Below, piece by piece: positions 1 to 9,448 of a stretch of 64,000 bases of DNA. Below the pieces are notes generated by a model that saw only the letters and a list, made by a program, of their open reading frames with translations, made no database searches and had not been told where the DNA came from. Every line of letters starts with the position of its first letter. Position 1 is the stretch's first letter. A program made the position numbers and the translations under genes. This stretch comes from Catenaria anguillulae PL171 (lineage: Eukaryota > Blastocladiomycota > Blastocladiomycetes > Blastocladiales > Catenariaceae), in the NCBI GenBank assembly GCA_002102555.1, contig MCFL01000049.1, forward strand, positions 62,001 through 126,000, read 5' to 3'.

Positions 1-622
1 GGGACAAGGGCGAGGAATGGATCGAGCTCGCACACGGTGATGGCACGGACCAAATGCATAGGGTACGGCACCAGCACAAAGCCGTTCTCGACGGAGACAT
101 CACCGTCAGCATCCAAACCCCAGAGCGACTTGATCCCGGCCTTGGACCTCGCAGCGATAATGTGTTCATCATGGTGCAGCGACGCCAAGTGCAGCTTACC
201 CTCGCGAACGACAAATGGTGCCAGAAACTCGAAACGCTAGCTATAGTGGCGATTCCCTTGATCCGAGACAAGAGCAACTCCCACCTTGAGCCAGGTTGCG
301 GTTTACCGTCATGGAAAGTCGGAAAGATGACCGAGTCGAGCACTTGTTCATGTTGACGCTTGAGGCGATTGTCCCACACCCAGCGACCACCAGAGTCAAA
401 TGTTGGTGGGAACGACTCTGAATGCTGATAGTCGCGGTGGAGTACGAGTGTCAGTCGGCCCCACAGAAGCGGCCGGCACGCCAAGTAGCTGGTGCGACAA
501 GTCCAAGCGAGGCGAGCGAGGGCCAGACGTTGCTCACGGCCGGGCGGCGACCGACCATTGTTGAGGATGGCCGAGGCAATCGTAAGGATAATTTCATGCG
601 GGAGATCCAATAGCATTGTCAT
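1..622 (-). CDS. F-box/LRR-like protein, copy 1 (partial, runs off left edge)
   Basis: The minus-strand reading starts at the ATG complementary to 620-622. It opens with an F-box-like helix (MLLDLPHEIILTIASAIL) followed by a Leu/Trp-rich stretch (ARLAWTC, LLWGRLTLVL) as in fungal F-box proteins, which are substrate adaptors of SCF ubiquitin ligases. Only the N-terminal part lies in the window. The sequence is nearly identical, in inverted orientation, to 14647-15301, but it keeps the F-box frame open where that copy has lost two bases just after the start codon. A change of reading frame near 235-245 matches the same place in the other copies, so an intron is likely there. The F-box call rests on motif shape only; the function is inferred. 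Confidence 0.65.
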   Translation of the reverse strand, partial: MTMLLDLPHEIILTIASAILNNGRSPPGREQRLALARLAWTCRTSYLACRPLLWGRLTLVLHRDYQHSESFPPTFDSGGRWVWDNRLKRQHEQVLDSVIFPTFHDGKPQPGSRWELLLSRIKGIATIASVSSFWHHLSFARVSCTWRRCTMMNTLSLRGPRPGSSRSGVWMLTVMSPSRTALCWCRTLCIWSVPSPCASSIHSSPLS

Positions 623-658
623 GGTCGTTGTGCATTGAGTGTACATGTCAAGAATTCT
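1..658. repeat. Left arm of a large inverted repeat (partner 14647-15301)
   Basis: The reverse complement of this segment matches 14647-15301 almost base for base, for example around the start codons at 622 (minus) and 14683 (plus) and through the shared GKPQPGSRWELLL coding stretch. Similarity fades upstream of the start codon near 658/14647. Differences seen include a 2-nt loss in the right arm just after its start codon and a 3-nt difference near 240/15058. The arm continues beyond the window start. The two arms enclose about 14 kb of unrelated single-copy genes. Confidence 0.85.
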
Positions 659-900
659 ATTGTTTACATACCGCAGTCGGTATGTCAACACGGAGTATGT
701 ATGCCATGGCCTCCTCATTGTGCCACAGTCACGATACGGACTTGCCAAGTCACATTGCCGTCACCACCGCGTTGAGGAACCGCTGTCGCTCCACTGTTGT
801 CTGTCTTACAAAATGATAGGTAGTAGATAGGTCTATGAAGAGCGATCCTCGCGCGAACAAAGGCCGAAATACAATGGGCATGGGAACACTCAACAGAATA

Positions 901-3464
901 CTACAAGTCGTCACCGTTCCCACTCTGACGACAATCGCCGCTCACCGGCACTCTCATGAGCCTTTTCCTGAGAGCCTCAACTGCGTCCATATCCGCATCC
1001 GACCAAGCATTGCTCGCCTCCGATTCCACCACAACGGAAACGTCCATTTCGTGCATCTGCCTGCTCAGCAAGTGCGCAACGGTTCGCGCAACCAACTCGC
1101 CATCCTGCTCCTCCACTTGTCCCGCACCCACAACAACGACAATCGTCGAAGACAATCCACCCACGCGTCAAACGGAAGCGCACCCAGGAGCGCCTGCCAC
1201 CTGCTACGCCCGCCGGCACCACCGCCAAACCTGAGCTCAATGCGCTTGGCCGTGCACCAACTCGAGGCTGCACACGTGTGCTCGACCGTCACGTCGCCCG
1301 CAGGTGCAAATTGCACGTCGACATTGTGCGCAAGTGACGCGGCAAGGTACTGCGAGACAAATCGCGGACACGTCTGCGGTGCAACAAGCCTAAACTGCTG
1401 GAGCCAAGTACTGGCCAACCCGTCCAACACGGGCCAATGCACTGCTCGCAAGTCGAGCGACGCGAGCTTTGGAAACGCGAATCCAGCAAACGACAAGGTC
1501 CACGGCTGCACGCAAGCAATGGTGAGCGACTTGAGTGACCGAAACACATGCTGCTCGCCCACATTGGATGCAGCAAAATGGACTTGCGACGCACTTGCGC
1601 CAGTCGTCTCGGAACACTCTGTCTCGGCCACATGCAGCGCTTGCAAATGCGGCACCTCGTCGGCCAATTTCGCCCACCAAACCCATTGGATCGAGTGCAC
1701 GTGCAAGAGCGTGAGCGAGCGTAGCGTGGACCAGAACGGCCATAAGGCAAATGCCGGCGGGATCGGGCATTCCGATCCGAGGCGCAAGGTCGCGCGGGTG
1801 AGGTTGGTCGGGTGGATGTGGCGGGCAAGCGCGAGCAGTGGGCGCCAGTGGAGGTCGATTGCGTCGAGCGATGGGCAGGCGGTTGGTTTGAGACATGGCA
1901 GCATGCCGTGGGATATAGCATGATGACAGTCGGATGCAAACTTGACGTTCCAGGCTGGAAGGAGCAGGAGCTGGAGTGAACGGGTCGATGCGGCGAGAGA
2001 GTGCAGGAGTGAGGTTGGGAACGAGTACTGGTACGAAGTGGCAAGGATGCAGGTGAATTTGCGTGAAAGGTAGTCAGAGTGGGCATGTGTGCAATTGGAA
2101 CAAAGGGGACGGGGCGGTCCATGACGCGAGTGGGAGTTAGCGTGAGACGTAACTCAGATAAATGTGGGAACGTGGGCGTAAATGGGTCGTCGGATGTTGA
2201 TGGTTGAAAGCGAGCATGTGAGAACATTTGGATGGCGACGGGGTTGAGAGGCGAAGGTACCGCAGGTGGGGCAATACAAATGGAGAGGAAATGGAACAGG
2301 TTGCGGCAGCGTCGCCAATGTTCGCGGGCGTCGGCACACCTGGACTGGGTGGGGCAAGCGAAAAGTCGAGCACCAGGTATTTCAACTGGCGCAGACACAG
2401 GATTGATTCTGATCGATTGAAGAGGACCTGCCCGATGTGAGGCAAGCGGACGCCCCCTGGAGCCTGTCCAAGCAGCTCGAGTCGAGTCAAGTTGTGCGCG
2501 TGATGCAAAGACTTACCAAAGCTGACCCAGCTCGACAGGTCCATGTCGGCCGTGCAAAAAAGCGACAAGGACTTGATCACTTTGGAATTGCTAGAGGGGC
2601 GAGAGGTCGCTGTGCAGACTGGGCATGTCGTGCAAGTGCGTACTTTCGACTCGCCGCTCGAAAGTAATGGTTGGTGAGTGTCTGGTGAAGTAGAGTCGAC
2701 CCAGCATGGTCGGACGACAGGTGCAAGAAATCGAGTGAGGTGACTTGATCGATAGGAGCAGAGGAGAGGCAAGGCAAGAGCTGTTGGTAATGCTCGAGAG
2801 TGAGGGCGAAGGGCGGGTCGAGCTCGCAAATTGTGATTGACATGACCAAGTGCATCGGGTACGGAATGAGGAAAAGGCCATCCTTGACGACTGCTGCAAC
2901 TGCTTCGTCACGCAAACCCCACAAGGACGCAATGCCCTCCACTCCGGGAACGCCGTACCATCATCCAATCGTGACGGCAAGCACAGCATTCCGTTGTGCA
3001 GGGTGAATGGGGACACAAATTGACAGAATCGCCGCCAATGGCATCCATGTACCGCGATCCTGCCTGCGGCTGATCCGTTGAGTACCATGGGATCAGGGTC
3101 GAGTCCAGCACTCGCTTGTACTCGCTTGTTGTGTAACTGAGCAAGTCGGGCTCCATTTCCATGCCGACCGTGGCTCCGGATTGGCTCGAAACCGTGGATG
3201 ATGCGCGGGCATTGCGTGGCAGTACCCGAGTGAAGAACCACCGTCAATTGCCCCCAGAGCATGGATCGGGGGCGGTAAATGCAGCACGGCAGGTCCATGC
3301 CAGCCTGGCCACGGCAAGCAGGCCGTCTCGACGAGCAGTGTCGCGCTCGCTCCTGGATGCGCGAGACATGATGGCCGGGGCCGGAGTATGTGGCACGGCG
3401 GTTGGCCAAGAATGGTGGAGGCGAGGTCGACCCAGATGTCATGTGGCAGATGGTTGACGGTCAT
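901..3464 (-). CDS. F-box/LRR-like paralog 3 (multi-exon or frame-disrupted)
   Basis: It starts at the ATG complementary to 3462-3464 (MTVNHLPHDIWVDLASTIL, F-box-like) and ends at 901. Homology to the 14683-17128 copy can be followed in several frames: VLDSTLIPW and PQAGSRY near 3080, LIPYPMHLVMSITICELD near 2840, NLTRLELLGQAPGG near 2450, IAHMPTLTTFHA near 2060, SLTIACVQPWTLSFAGFAFP near 1500, and the C-terminus from 1150 to 901. A 53-nt GT-AG intron at 2591-2643 restores one frame change, and the paralog has a 50-nt intron at the same place. Near 1157 a GGG run seems one G short (the expected Trp-Gly is conserved in the paralog). Other frame changes are unresolved, so this may be a gene with indel errors or a decaying copy. 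The Leu-rich, regularly spaced segments suggest a degenerate LRR ligand-binding part. Confidence 0.6.
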
Positions 3465-3944
3465 GGTGCGTTGCGTATAGGGCACATGGGTTGGTTTAAT
3501 CCTGTGGTATGTAGAAGTGGTACCGAATCAATGCGCTTTGCCCATGATCATCTGAACCTTTTGGCACCATGGCCAAGGCGGCGGGATAAACATGTTGCAA
3601 TGGAGCTGAGGATGGAGGGAAGGCATATCGTGAAATTTGGAAGTATTTTATAGGTAGATAGACAACAATAATGTGGGAAAATGAAACGGAAGACACCAAT
3701 GATACCTCAAGACTAACACAAACAAATCAGAAAACAGAATGGGAAAACCAACAAGAAACATGGGGCCGGGGAAAACAATGACAACAGACACATCACAAGA
3801 CATTGCGGAGGAGCCGACATGTGAAATGACGAAAAAGTGAAAAGGGTAAACACGAATGAACAAGACACACACCTTCACCCCCGCCCTTTATCGTCTGCTT
3901 GCTTTACCGGGCATCCCGATCATATTCAATACACTCAAACCAAC
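3465..3944. other. Intergenic, no gene seen
   Basis: This stretch lies between the start of the F-box paralog and the end of the signal peptide peptidase tail reading, both on the minus strand. It is A-rich on the plus strand around 3640-3860 and no conserved coding was recognised. It probably holds the F-box gene promoter and the 3' end of the upstream gene. Confidence 0.5.
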
Positions 3945-4562
3945 TTACAATCCGAAATCGGACGGATCCGCCAACTTGAAGTTGGAGTAGTCGGGCTTGG
4001 CATCCTTCTTGGGAGCGGGCGACGCCGACGACTCGCGGTCGTACACATCGGGCGACGGTGACGCCTCGCCCTCGCCCCCGGCAGCCGCGGCCTTGTTGCC
4101 AGCCTTGCCGCCCTTCTTGCCCTTGCGCGACACAACCATGAACTCATCATCCACAAGCGACGCCGAAATGGACGCTTGCAAATCGGCCGTAGTGAACACG
4201 TCGCGCGACACGGGCGACTTGCTGCGCGCGCGTTGCGTGGACTTGCCGCACGCGGAGCAGCGGCCGCCTTCTTGTTCTTGGCACCAGACAGGCCAGTCTT
4301 GCCAACGCCCGTCTCGCAATGGCTTCGGTGAACACGCCCGACACGAGCGCGGGCGCGGCTGTGGCCGTGGCGGCCGCAGCGGCCTTCTTTGCAGCGGCCT
4401 TGGACGCCTTGCTCTTCTTTGCGTGCGTATGGGTGGCCTGGTCATCGCTCGACGTGTTACCAGTGGCGGAGGCCTCGCGTGTGCTTGCACGCGACCGCGG
4501 GGCAGACGGCAGCTCGGCAGCATCGTCAGTAGCTTGGCCACCTTGGGCGTGCACGCGCTTGG
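3945..4562 (-). CDS. Lys/Ala-rich continuation of the SPP tail, or a separate small gene
   Basis: Downstream of the in-frame stop of the signal peptide peptidase, coding-like sequence continues on the same strand in shifted frames: THAKKSKASKAAAKKAAAAA (about 4430-4360), then KTGLSGAKNKKAAAAPRAA (about 4300-4230), then EFMVVSRKGKKGGKAGNK and a C-terminus FKLADPSDFGL ending at 3945. The composition (Lys, Ala, Ser, Asp/Glu) matches the SPP tail. Two one-base frame changes in GC-rich runs would join these pieces into one tail. Alternatively, an independent gene encodes a basic, disordered protein. No function is assigned. Confidence 0.4.
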   Translation of the reverse strand, partial: PSACTPKVAKLLTMLPSCRLPRGRVQAHARPPPLVTRRAMTRPPIRTQRRARRPRPLQRRPLRPPRPQPRPRSCRACSPKPLRDGRWQDWPVWCQEQEGGRCSACGKSTQRARSKSPVSRDVFTTADLQASISASLVDDEFMVVSRKGKKGGKAGNKAAAAGGEGEASPSPDVYDRESSASPAPKKDAKPDYSNFKLADPSDFGL

Positions 4563-6155
4563 TCACGGGCGGCGCGGCTTGTTCTTCGAAATCAACCGCT
4601 CGGCGTCGCGGCGCTTGCGCTTACGCTCGGCTTCCTTGGCGGCCGCATCGGCAGCAGCAGCAGCAGCAGCGGCGGCGGCCGAGGCAGAGGTATCCTTGGT
4701 GGCGGCGGCAGAGGCAGTCACGGGCTTGGCCGTGGGCTTCTTCTTGGGCGCACCCGTGGTGGTGGCGGCAACGGGCGCAGCAGTGGCGGCAATCGGGGCA
4801 GACGGGGCGAGCTTGCGGGCGCGCTTGCGGTCTTGTTGAATGATGGGCTCATCCTCGTCCGACTCGGCCTCGGACGACGATGACGAAGACGACGACGAAA
4901 CCGCAACAGCGGCAGCAGGCTTCTTGTGCTTCTTGGTGGCACTGGTCGCCTTTGCGGGTGCAGCAGCAACCAGTTCGTCCTTCAAGTCCTTATCGACCTC
5001 GCTCGAGTAGGCAAACATGGCGCCCAACTCGCCGCGCACGAGGGCCGTCAAGAGCGTCGACAAGATGCACGCAGGCGACAAGTACAAGAGCGCGGGCTGT
5101 GCGGCCTGGTATGTGTGCATGACCCACACGGTGGCCACCAAGCCCGAGACATAGGCCAAGAAGCACGTGGTAAAGTACGGGGTGGCAAAGCTGGTTGTCA
5201 AGACATCGTTGAGTCCAGCACCGAGGACAGCGGCGGCCTTACTGCCGGTAACGCGTTGCTTGATGGGTGCGGCCTTGGTCGCCAAGTGATTGTGGTAGTC
5301 AAAGCGCAGCGACAGGGCAACGTAAATGCCCGGGATCACAATGTCGCCCAGACCAAGCATGGTGAATCCGGTCTTTGCCTTGATGAGTGCCTCGATGCCT
5401 TGGGCGGCGGATTTCGGGAAGAGCATTTTCACAGGGGCATCAAAGGATTTGGCGACCGAGACCATGACGTTGGTGCCAAAGACCCAAAAGACATCGTACA
5501 CAAAGAGGCCGGCGAGCAGCGTCATGCCCGTCTTGAACGAGTCGAGATCCATGAGAGCAATGGCCGTGATGGAAAGGGCAAAGGCAAACAGATTGTTGAG
5601 GAGCCAGTGCTTGGTCAGGACATAGCCGGCCGTGAGCAGGGCAGCCAGGATGAAAGTGACAATGGACAGGCGGGTAAACTTGACTGAGTAGAGCTGGGCA
5701 ATCTTGGACTTTGGCTTTTGCTGCTCTGCCGATTGCGATTCGTGGGTCAGGGTGAGGTTGTACTTGTCGAGCCCAAGGAAGCGCTCGACGGGAGCGACGG
5801 CATCAGCAAAGACGGAGGCGAGGGCGTAGCAGCCGAGGAGGGCAAAGTAGACGGTAAGCAAGGTGTTGACATGGTCCTTGTCGAGGTAGTTGAAGAGCAG
5901 GTAGAGGCCAAAGAGGACGGCCGAGCCCGTGATGGGGAACCAGTACGCGTCCGAGGACGAGAGCACCTCCTTGTCAAGGCCCGAGGTGTCGGAGCGGCGC
6001 GTGGGCTTGGCCTTTGGGTCGGCGGGCGACGGGGGCGACAGCAGGTCGATCGACTGGTTGGCGCCGAGGTAGATGGGGGTCACGGCGAGGACGAGCAGGG
6101 CCACGTAGGCGGTGAGGAGGCCCGGGTCGACGCCGAGGATGGTGGCAGTCGACAT
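4563..6155 (-). CDS. HM13: Signal peptide peptidase (minor histocompatibility antigen H13 family), with long charged C-terminal tail
   Basis: This is an intramembrane aspartyl protease of the ER that cleaves left-over signal peptides. The 530-residue reading carries all family marks: the catalytic YD motif (residues 220-221, in VYDVFWVFGTN), the second catalytic GLGD motif (268-271) and the C-terminal QPALLYL motif (353-359), within roughly nine hydrophobic segments. Orthologs usually end soon after the last membrane segment. Here the core ends near residue 380 and is followed by about 150 residues of low-complexity sequence: a run of nine Ser with an acidic SEAESDEDEP stretch, Ala tracts and a basic KEAERKRKRRDAERL stretch. 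The start is the first ATG of the frame. The gene is divergent from VAC8. Confidence 0.94.
   Translation of the reverse strand: MSTATILGVDPGLLTAYVALLVLAVTPIYLGANQSIDLLSPPSPADPKAKPTRRSDTSGLDKEVLSSSDAYWFPITGSAVLFGLYLLFNYLDKDHVNTLLTVYFALLGCYALASVFADAVAPVERFLGLDKYNLTLTHESQSAEQQKPKSKIAQLYSVKFTRLSIVTFILAALLTAGYVLTKHWLLNNLFAFALSITAIALMDLDSFKTGMTLLAGLFVYDVFWVFGTNVMVSVAKSFDAPVKMLFPKSAAQGIEALIKAKTGFTMLGLGDIVIPGIYVALSLRFDYHNHLATKAAPIKQRVTGSKAAAVLGAGLNDVLTTSFATPYFTTCFLAYVSGLVATVWVMHTYQAAQPALLYLSPACILSTLLTALVRGELGAMFAYSSEVDKDLKDELVAAAPAKATSATKKHKKPAAAVAVSSSSSSSSSEAESDEDEPIIQQDRKRARKLAPSAPIAATAAPVAATTTGAPKKKPTAKPVTASAAATKDTSASAAAAAAAAAADAAAKEAERKRKRRDAERLISKNKPRRP
4648..4683. repeat. CAG/GCA/GGC trinucleotide tract
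   Basis: A short run of GCA/GCG/GGC triplets encodes the poly-Ala tract of the SPP tail on the minus strand. It is a typical in-frame triplet repeat and likely to vary in length. Confidence 0.6.
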
Positions 6156-6539
6156 GATTTTTCTTTTCAGTTGCAGCTGGAGATGTCTTGGTGCCTTGGT
6201 GGCGATTGCAGATGGACAGTGAGTCAGTCCCCCTTGGCCAGATCAATCGGTACTTATTACACTGTGTGGCCGGAGAGACGTCGACGAGAGACGGCGCGAA
6301 GTAGGTAAGTAAGGAAGGTGGGCGTGTTGATCGTTGACGTGTTTCCCGTCACGTGTCGGCTATTGCTCTCGATTGTCTGATGTGAAATACGGGACAGTTC
6401 AAGACGAATATCACCATGTCCAATCAACATGCCATGATATCCCACACGCTGAGGACTTGATGCAATTGCTGTGAATCGGACCCTCTGCTTATTCCTTTGA
6501 GCTGCCGTAAACCTTTCACATCAAGAACAACGAGCCAAG
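6156..6539. promoter_or_regulatory. Divergent promoter of SPP and VAC8, with central CACGTG
   Basis: The 384 bases between two start codons on opposite strands contain the palindrome CACGTG at 6350-6355, about 190 bases from each ATG. CACGTG is the site bound by Cbf1/USF-type bHLH factors. No TATA box stands out. The regulatory role is inferred. Confidence 0.5.
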
Positions 6540-9287
6540 ATGGGCAACATCCTCTCGACGCTACAAGGCCAGTGCCAGTGCCGCAGCTCAACTTGTTCGG
6601 TACCACGCTGCTCCGCTTCCGCTTGCGCCAATTGCCAATGCTGCCGATCCTTCTCCTCCCACAAGCTCCTTTACGACCCGCTACGCGTCGACAGAGAACC
6701 CGGCCCCAGTGGCGGACCCAACGGAAACCGCGCCCGATCCACCCATGTCATTGCCGACCTCGCTCCCTACATTGAGTCGCGTCCCTTTTTCCGCCAGCAG
6801 CACTTTGACAAGACCCTGGGCCCTGCCACTTCGCTTGCGCAACACCCACCCGATTCCTTTCTCCATGGCGAGTTCCTCCGCCTGCTCACACTCCTTGCGC
6901 ACGACACGGACAATGTCCAAAGCACGCGTGCAGCCGCGCTCATCTTTGTCGAGGCCACCGAGGCTGATCCGCCAATGGTCGATTCCGAGGTGCTCGAGCC
7001 CATTTGCCATTTGCTCTTTAGCGACGATGACGAGGTCCAGCGCGCCGCAAGTGCCGCCTTGGGAAACTTGGCTGTCGTCTGTGCGTCTCAAAATACTCAC
7101 CTTCTCTTTTTGGTTCTTTTGATGATTAACAACAAATGACATGACTTGCTCAGCCGAAAACAAACTCACAATCATCCACATGCGCATTCTGGACCGCCTG
7201 CTCCAACTCACGCAACACTCGTCGCTCGAAGTCGTCACCAACGCATGCGGCGTCATCACCAACATTTGCTCCTCGGACGAAACAAAACCCTACATCACTA
7301 CCCGACCCATGCTCGACCGGCTTCTCGTCCTCACCCGGCACCCAGACGTGCGCATTTCGCGTAACGCAACCGGCGCCCTGCTCAATCTCACCCACAATCA
7401 AGTACATCGCACCCCACTTGCCACCCTCCCGGGTGCACTGCACACGCTCGTGGACTTGCTCCGGCATCCAGACGCAGATGTCCTGTACTATGCAACCACC
7501 GCGCTGTCCAACTTGGCTGTGGACGCGCCCACACGCGACCGGCTCGCCGACCTGACGCTGTTTCCTTCGGTGCTCCCCATGCTCATCCAACACTTGTCGC
7601 CACCAACGCCCCTGCGTCTCCAAACACAAGCAGCGCTCGCCATGCGCAACCTTGCTTCGTCGCCCACCTTCCAACAACTTGTCGTGCACTCGCCCGCACT
7701 GCCCGCGCTCATTGCTCACCTGCAATCCGAATACCCGCCGCTTGTGCTGGCATCGGTCGCTTGCTTGCGCAACCTGTCGATTTGTGAGGATCTCACACCA
7801 AGGCTGGCCAATCTCGGCATGCACGCCACGCTGGTCGACCGGCTGGTCCCACTGGTGGGCTACTCTGGCCACGTGCGGTCGCCCATGATCCAGCAGTTGC
7901 TTGCGGCCGACGGAACAGTCATCACGCACGAAAACGCGGCCGAGGTCCAGTTGCATGCAGTCAGCACCATTCGCAACTTGGCCGCCGGGTCACTTGGGAG
8001 TAAAGTCGTTGTACTGGAACGCGGCGTGCTTGCGGCATTTCAAGCAACTCTTGCTGCCGACACGCCACCGTCTGGCGCTCCCAATGGCCAAGGTGACGGC
8101 GGCGCCGCTGGGCAAGTCGATCAAGGCGAGGCGCCCATGCCGGCCGGCCCCGCGGTCCGCGCCGAAATGTGTGCCGCGGTAGCCGTGCTCGCAACCGATC
8201 CAGAAACCCGGCTGGTCATGGCGCAATCTGCTGTCCACTTTCTCGATCGCGTGTGCGCATCGGCCGTCCGCGCGTACCATGGAGCCAATGAGCATGACAA
8301 GGACGTTGGTGCAGATGCCGGATGGATCGAGGTGCTTGCCAATGCCATGGCGGCCGTGGCCAATTTGGCCACGCCCGTGCCGGGGGCCAGCGAGATGCAA
8401 GTCCAAACAGTGACTCGGGCGTTTGCACGCGCACTTGCCCCCGCCGCCCCGCGCCGGCACAAGCACGGGCGGCCATTGTAGATGCACTTGCAACGCTCTT
8501 GAGTGTGCGCCCACAAACTCCCGACGAGGACGAGGATTGGGTCTTGTTTCACTTGGCGTTGCATTGCATGGACGTGTTGCTCGACACGTTTGGCGACGTG
8601 GCGAGAGCTGGGCTGCGCGACGTTGTGCCACTCGCCAGCGCTGTCATTCATCGCGGTATTGGCATTGGATCACGTGCGGGGGCCGAGTCTGGCGGCAGCG
8701 AGCGCGAGCAGGAACTGCAGGTAGGCAAGACTGGCGGCACGGTGCCAGGCATGGGCGGCGAGCAGGGCGAGTTTGAGGTGATGGAACTCGGACATACCAG
8801 ACACAATGGCGGCGGGTTATTTGCGGGCGCAGTTGGACCCGGCCAGCTCGATTCCTTGTCCAATTTGGCATCCAATGACGCATCGGTTGATGACATTGAC
8901 CAGCACCTGGGCGGGTCCTCGGGCGGCGACGGGGCAACTACCATTGGCACATTTGGCAGATCGTCTGCTGTCCCACCTCCTCGAAGTGCGCCCGCCAACG
9001 CTATGGTCGGCGGATCCGTCTCGTCAAGCAACATGTTGCTGGTGGACACGGCCATGGCCAATGCGATGCGGCCGCCAACTGCAGGATCGGTTTCGGCATT
9101 GCCTCCGCCTGGGACGGCAGGGTCGGCGGTGGGTGGGCCTGGTACGCGGCAGAGTTCCTTGTTCAGTTTGACGAGCGAGATGTTGGAAGTGAAGCGGCTG
9201 GTCGACAAGATCAAGGGCACCTATGGGCTACCGGTCGAGTCGCTCGTGACGCCTGTGGACGGCGGCAATGGCTTGGTTGGCCGGTAA
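6540..9287 (+). CDS. VAC8: VAC8-like armadillo-repeat protein, N-terminally lipidated
   Basis: The protein starts [14 protein letters not shown]: Gly2 fits N-myristoylation, and eight Cys lie within residues 12-35 (palmitoylation in yeast Vac8). Armadillo repeats follow ([60 protein letters not shown]). A 73-nt intron at 7081-7153 (GTGCGT...CTCAG) joins LAVV to SENKLTI. Near 8440-8465, in a C-rich stretch, the frame must shift by one base to reach [11 protein letters not shown] and the C-terminus; no intron fits and a missing C is likely. About 890 residues result, against roughly 580 in yeast, because of a Gly/Ser-rich C-terminal extension. In yeast, Vac8 anchors vacuole inheritance, fusion and nucleus-vacuole contacts; the same role is inferred. 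Confidence 0.9.
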
Positions 9288-9448
9288 GAAACAGTCCGTG
9301 TGTATATAGTCTTCGGAAGTTTTGGTGTTTTTTTTCGTTCGCCACTTTCACACTTTGTCTTTTCCTTATTTGCTTCCCTTGATTGTCTGCCCTCCACGAG
9401 TTCTCCTTGTTCGACCACTTACAATACTTTATATTCTGCTTGTGGTTC

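Noticed and set aside
835-1923. 362-codon plus frame opposite F-box paralog 3
   Set aside because: The minus strand carries the Leu-rich sequence shared with the other F-box copies; this frame has no homology to anything recognisable.
2137-3485. Programmed ribosomal frameshifting as the general explanation for frame changes in the F-box family
   Set aside because: At least one change is explained by a short GT-AG intron present at the same place in two paralogs, and no slippery heptamer was found. Recoding remains only a fallback for the single unexplained site reported among the findings.
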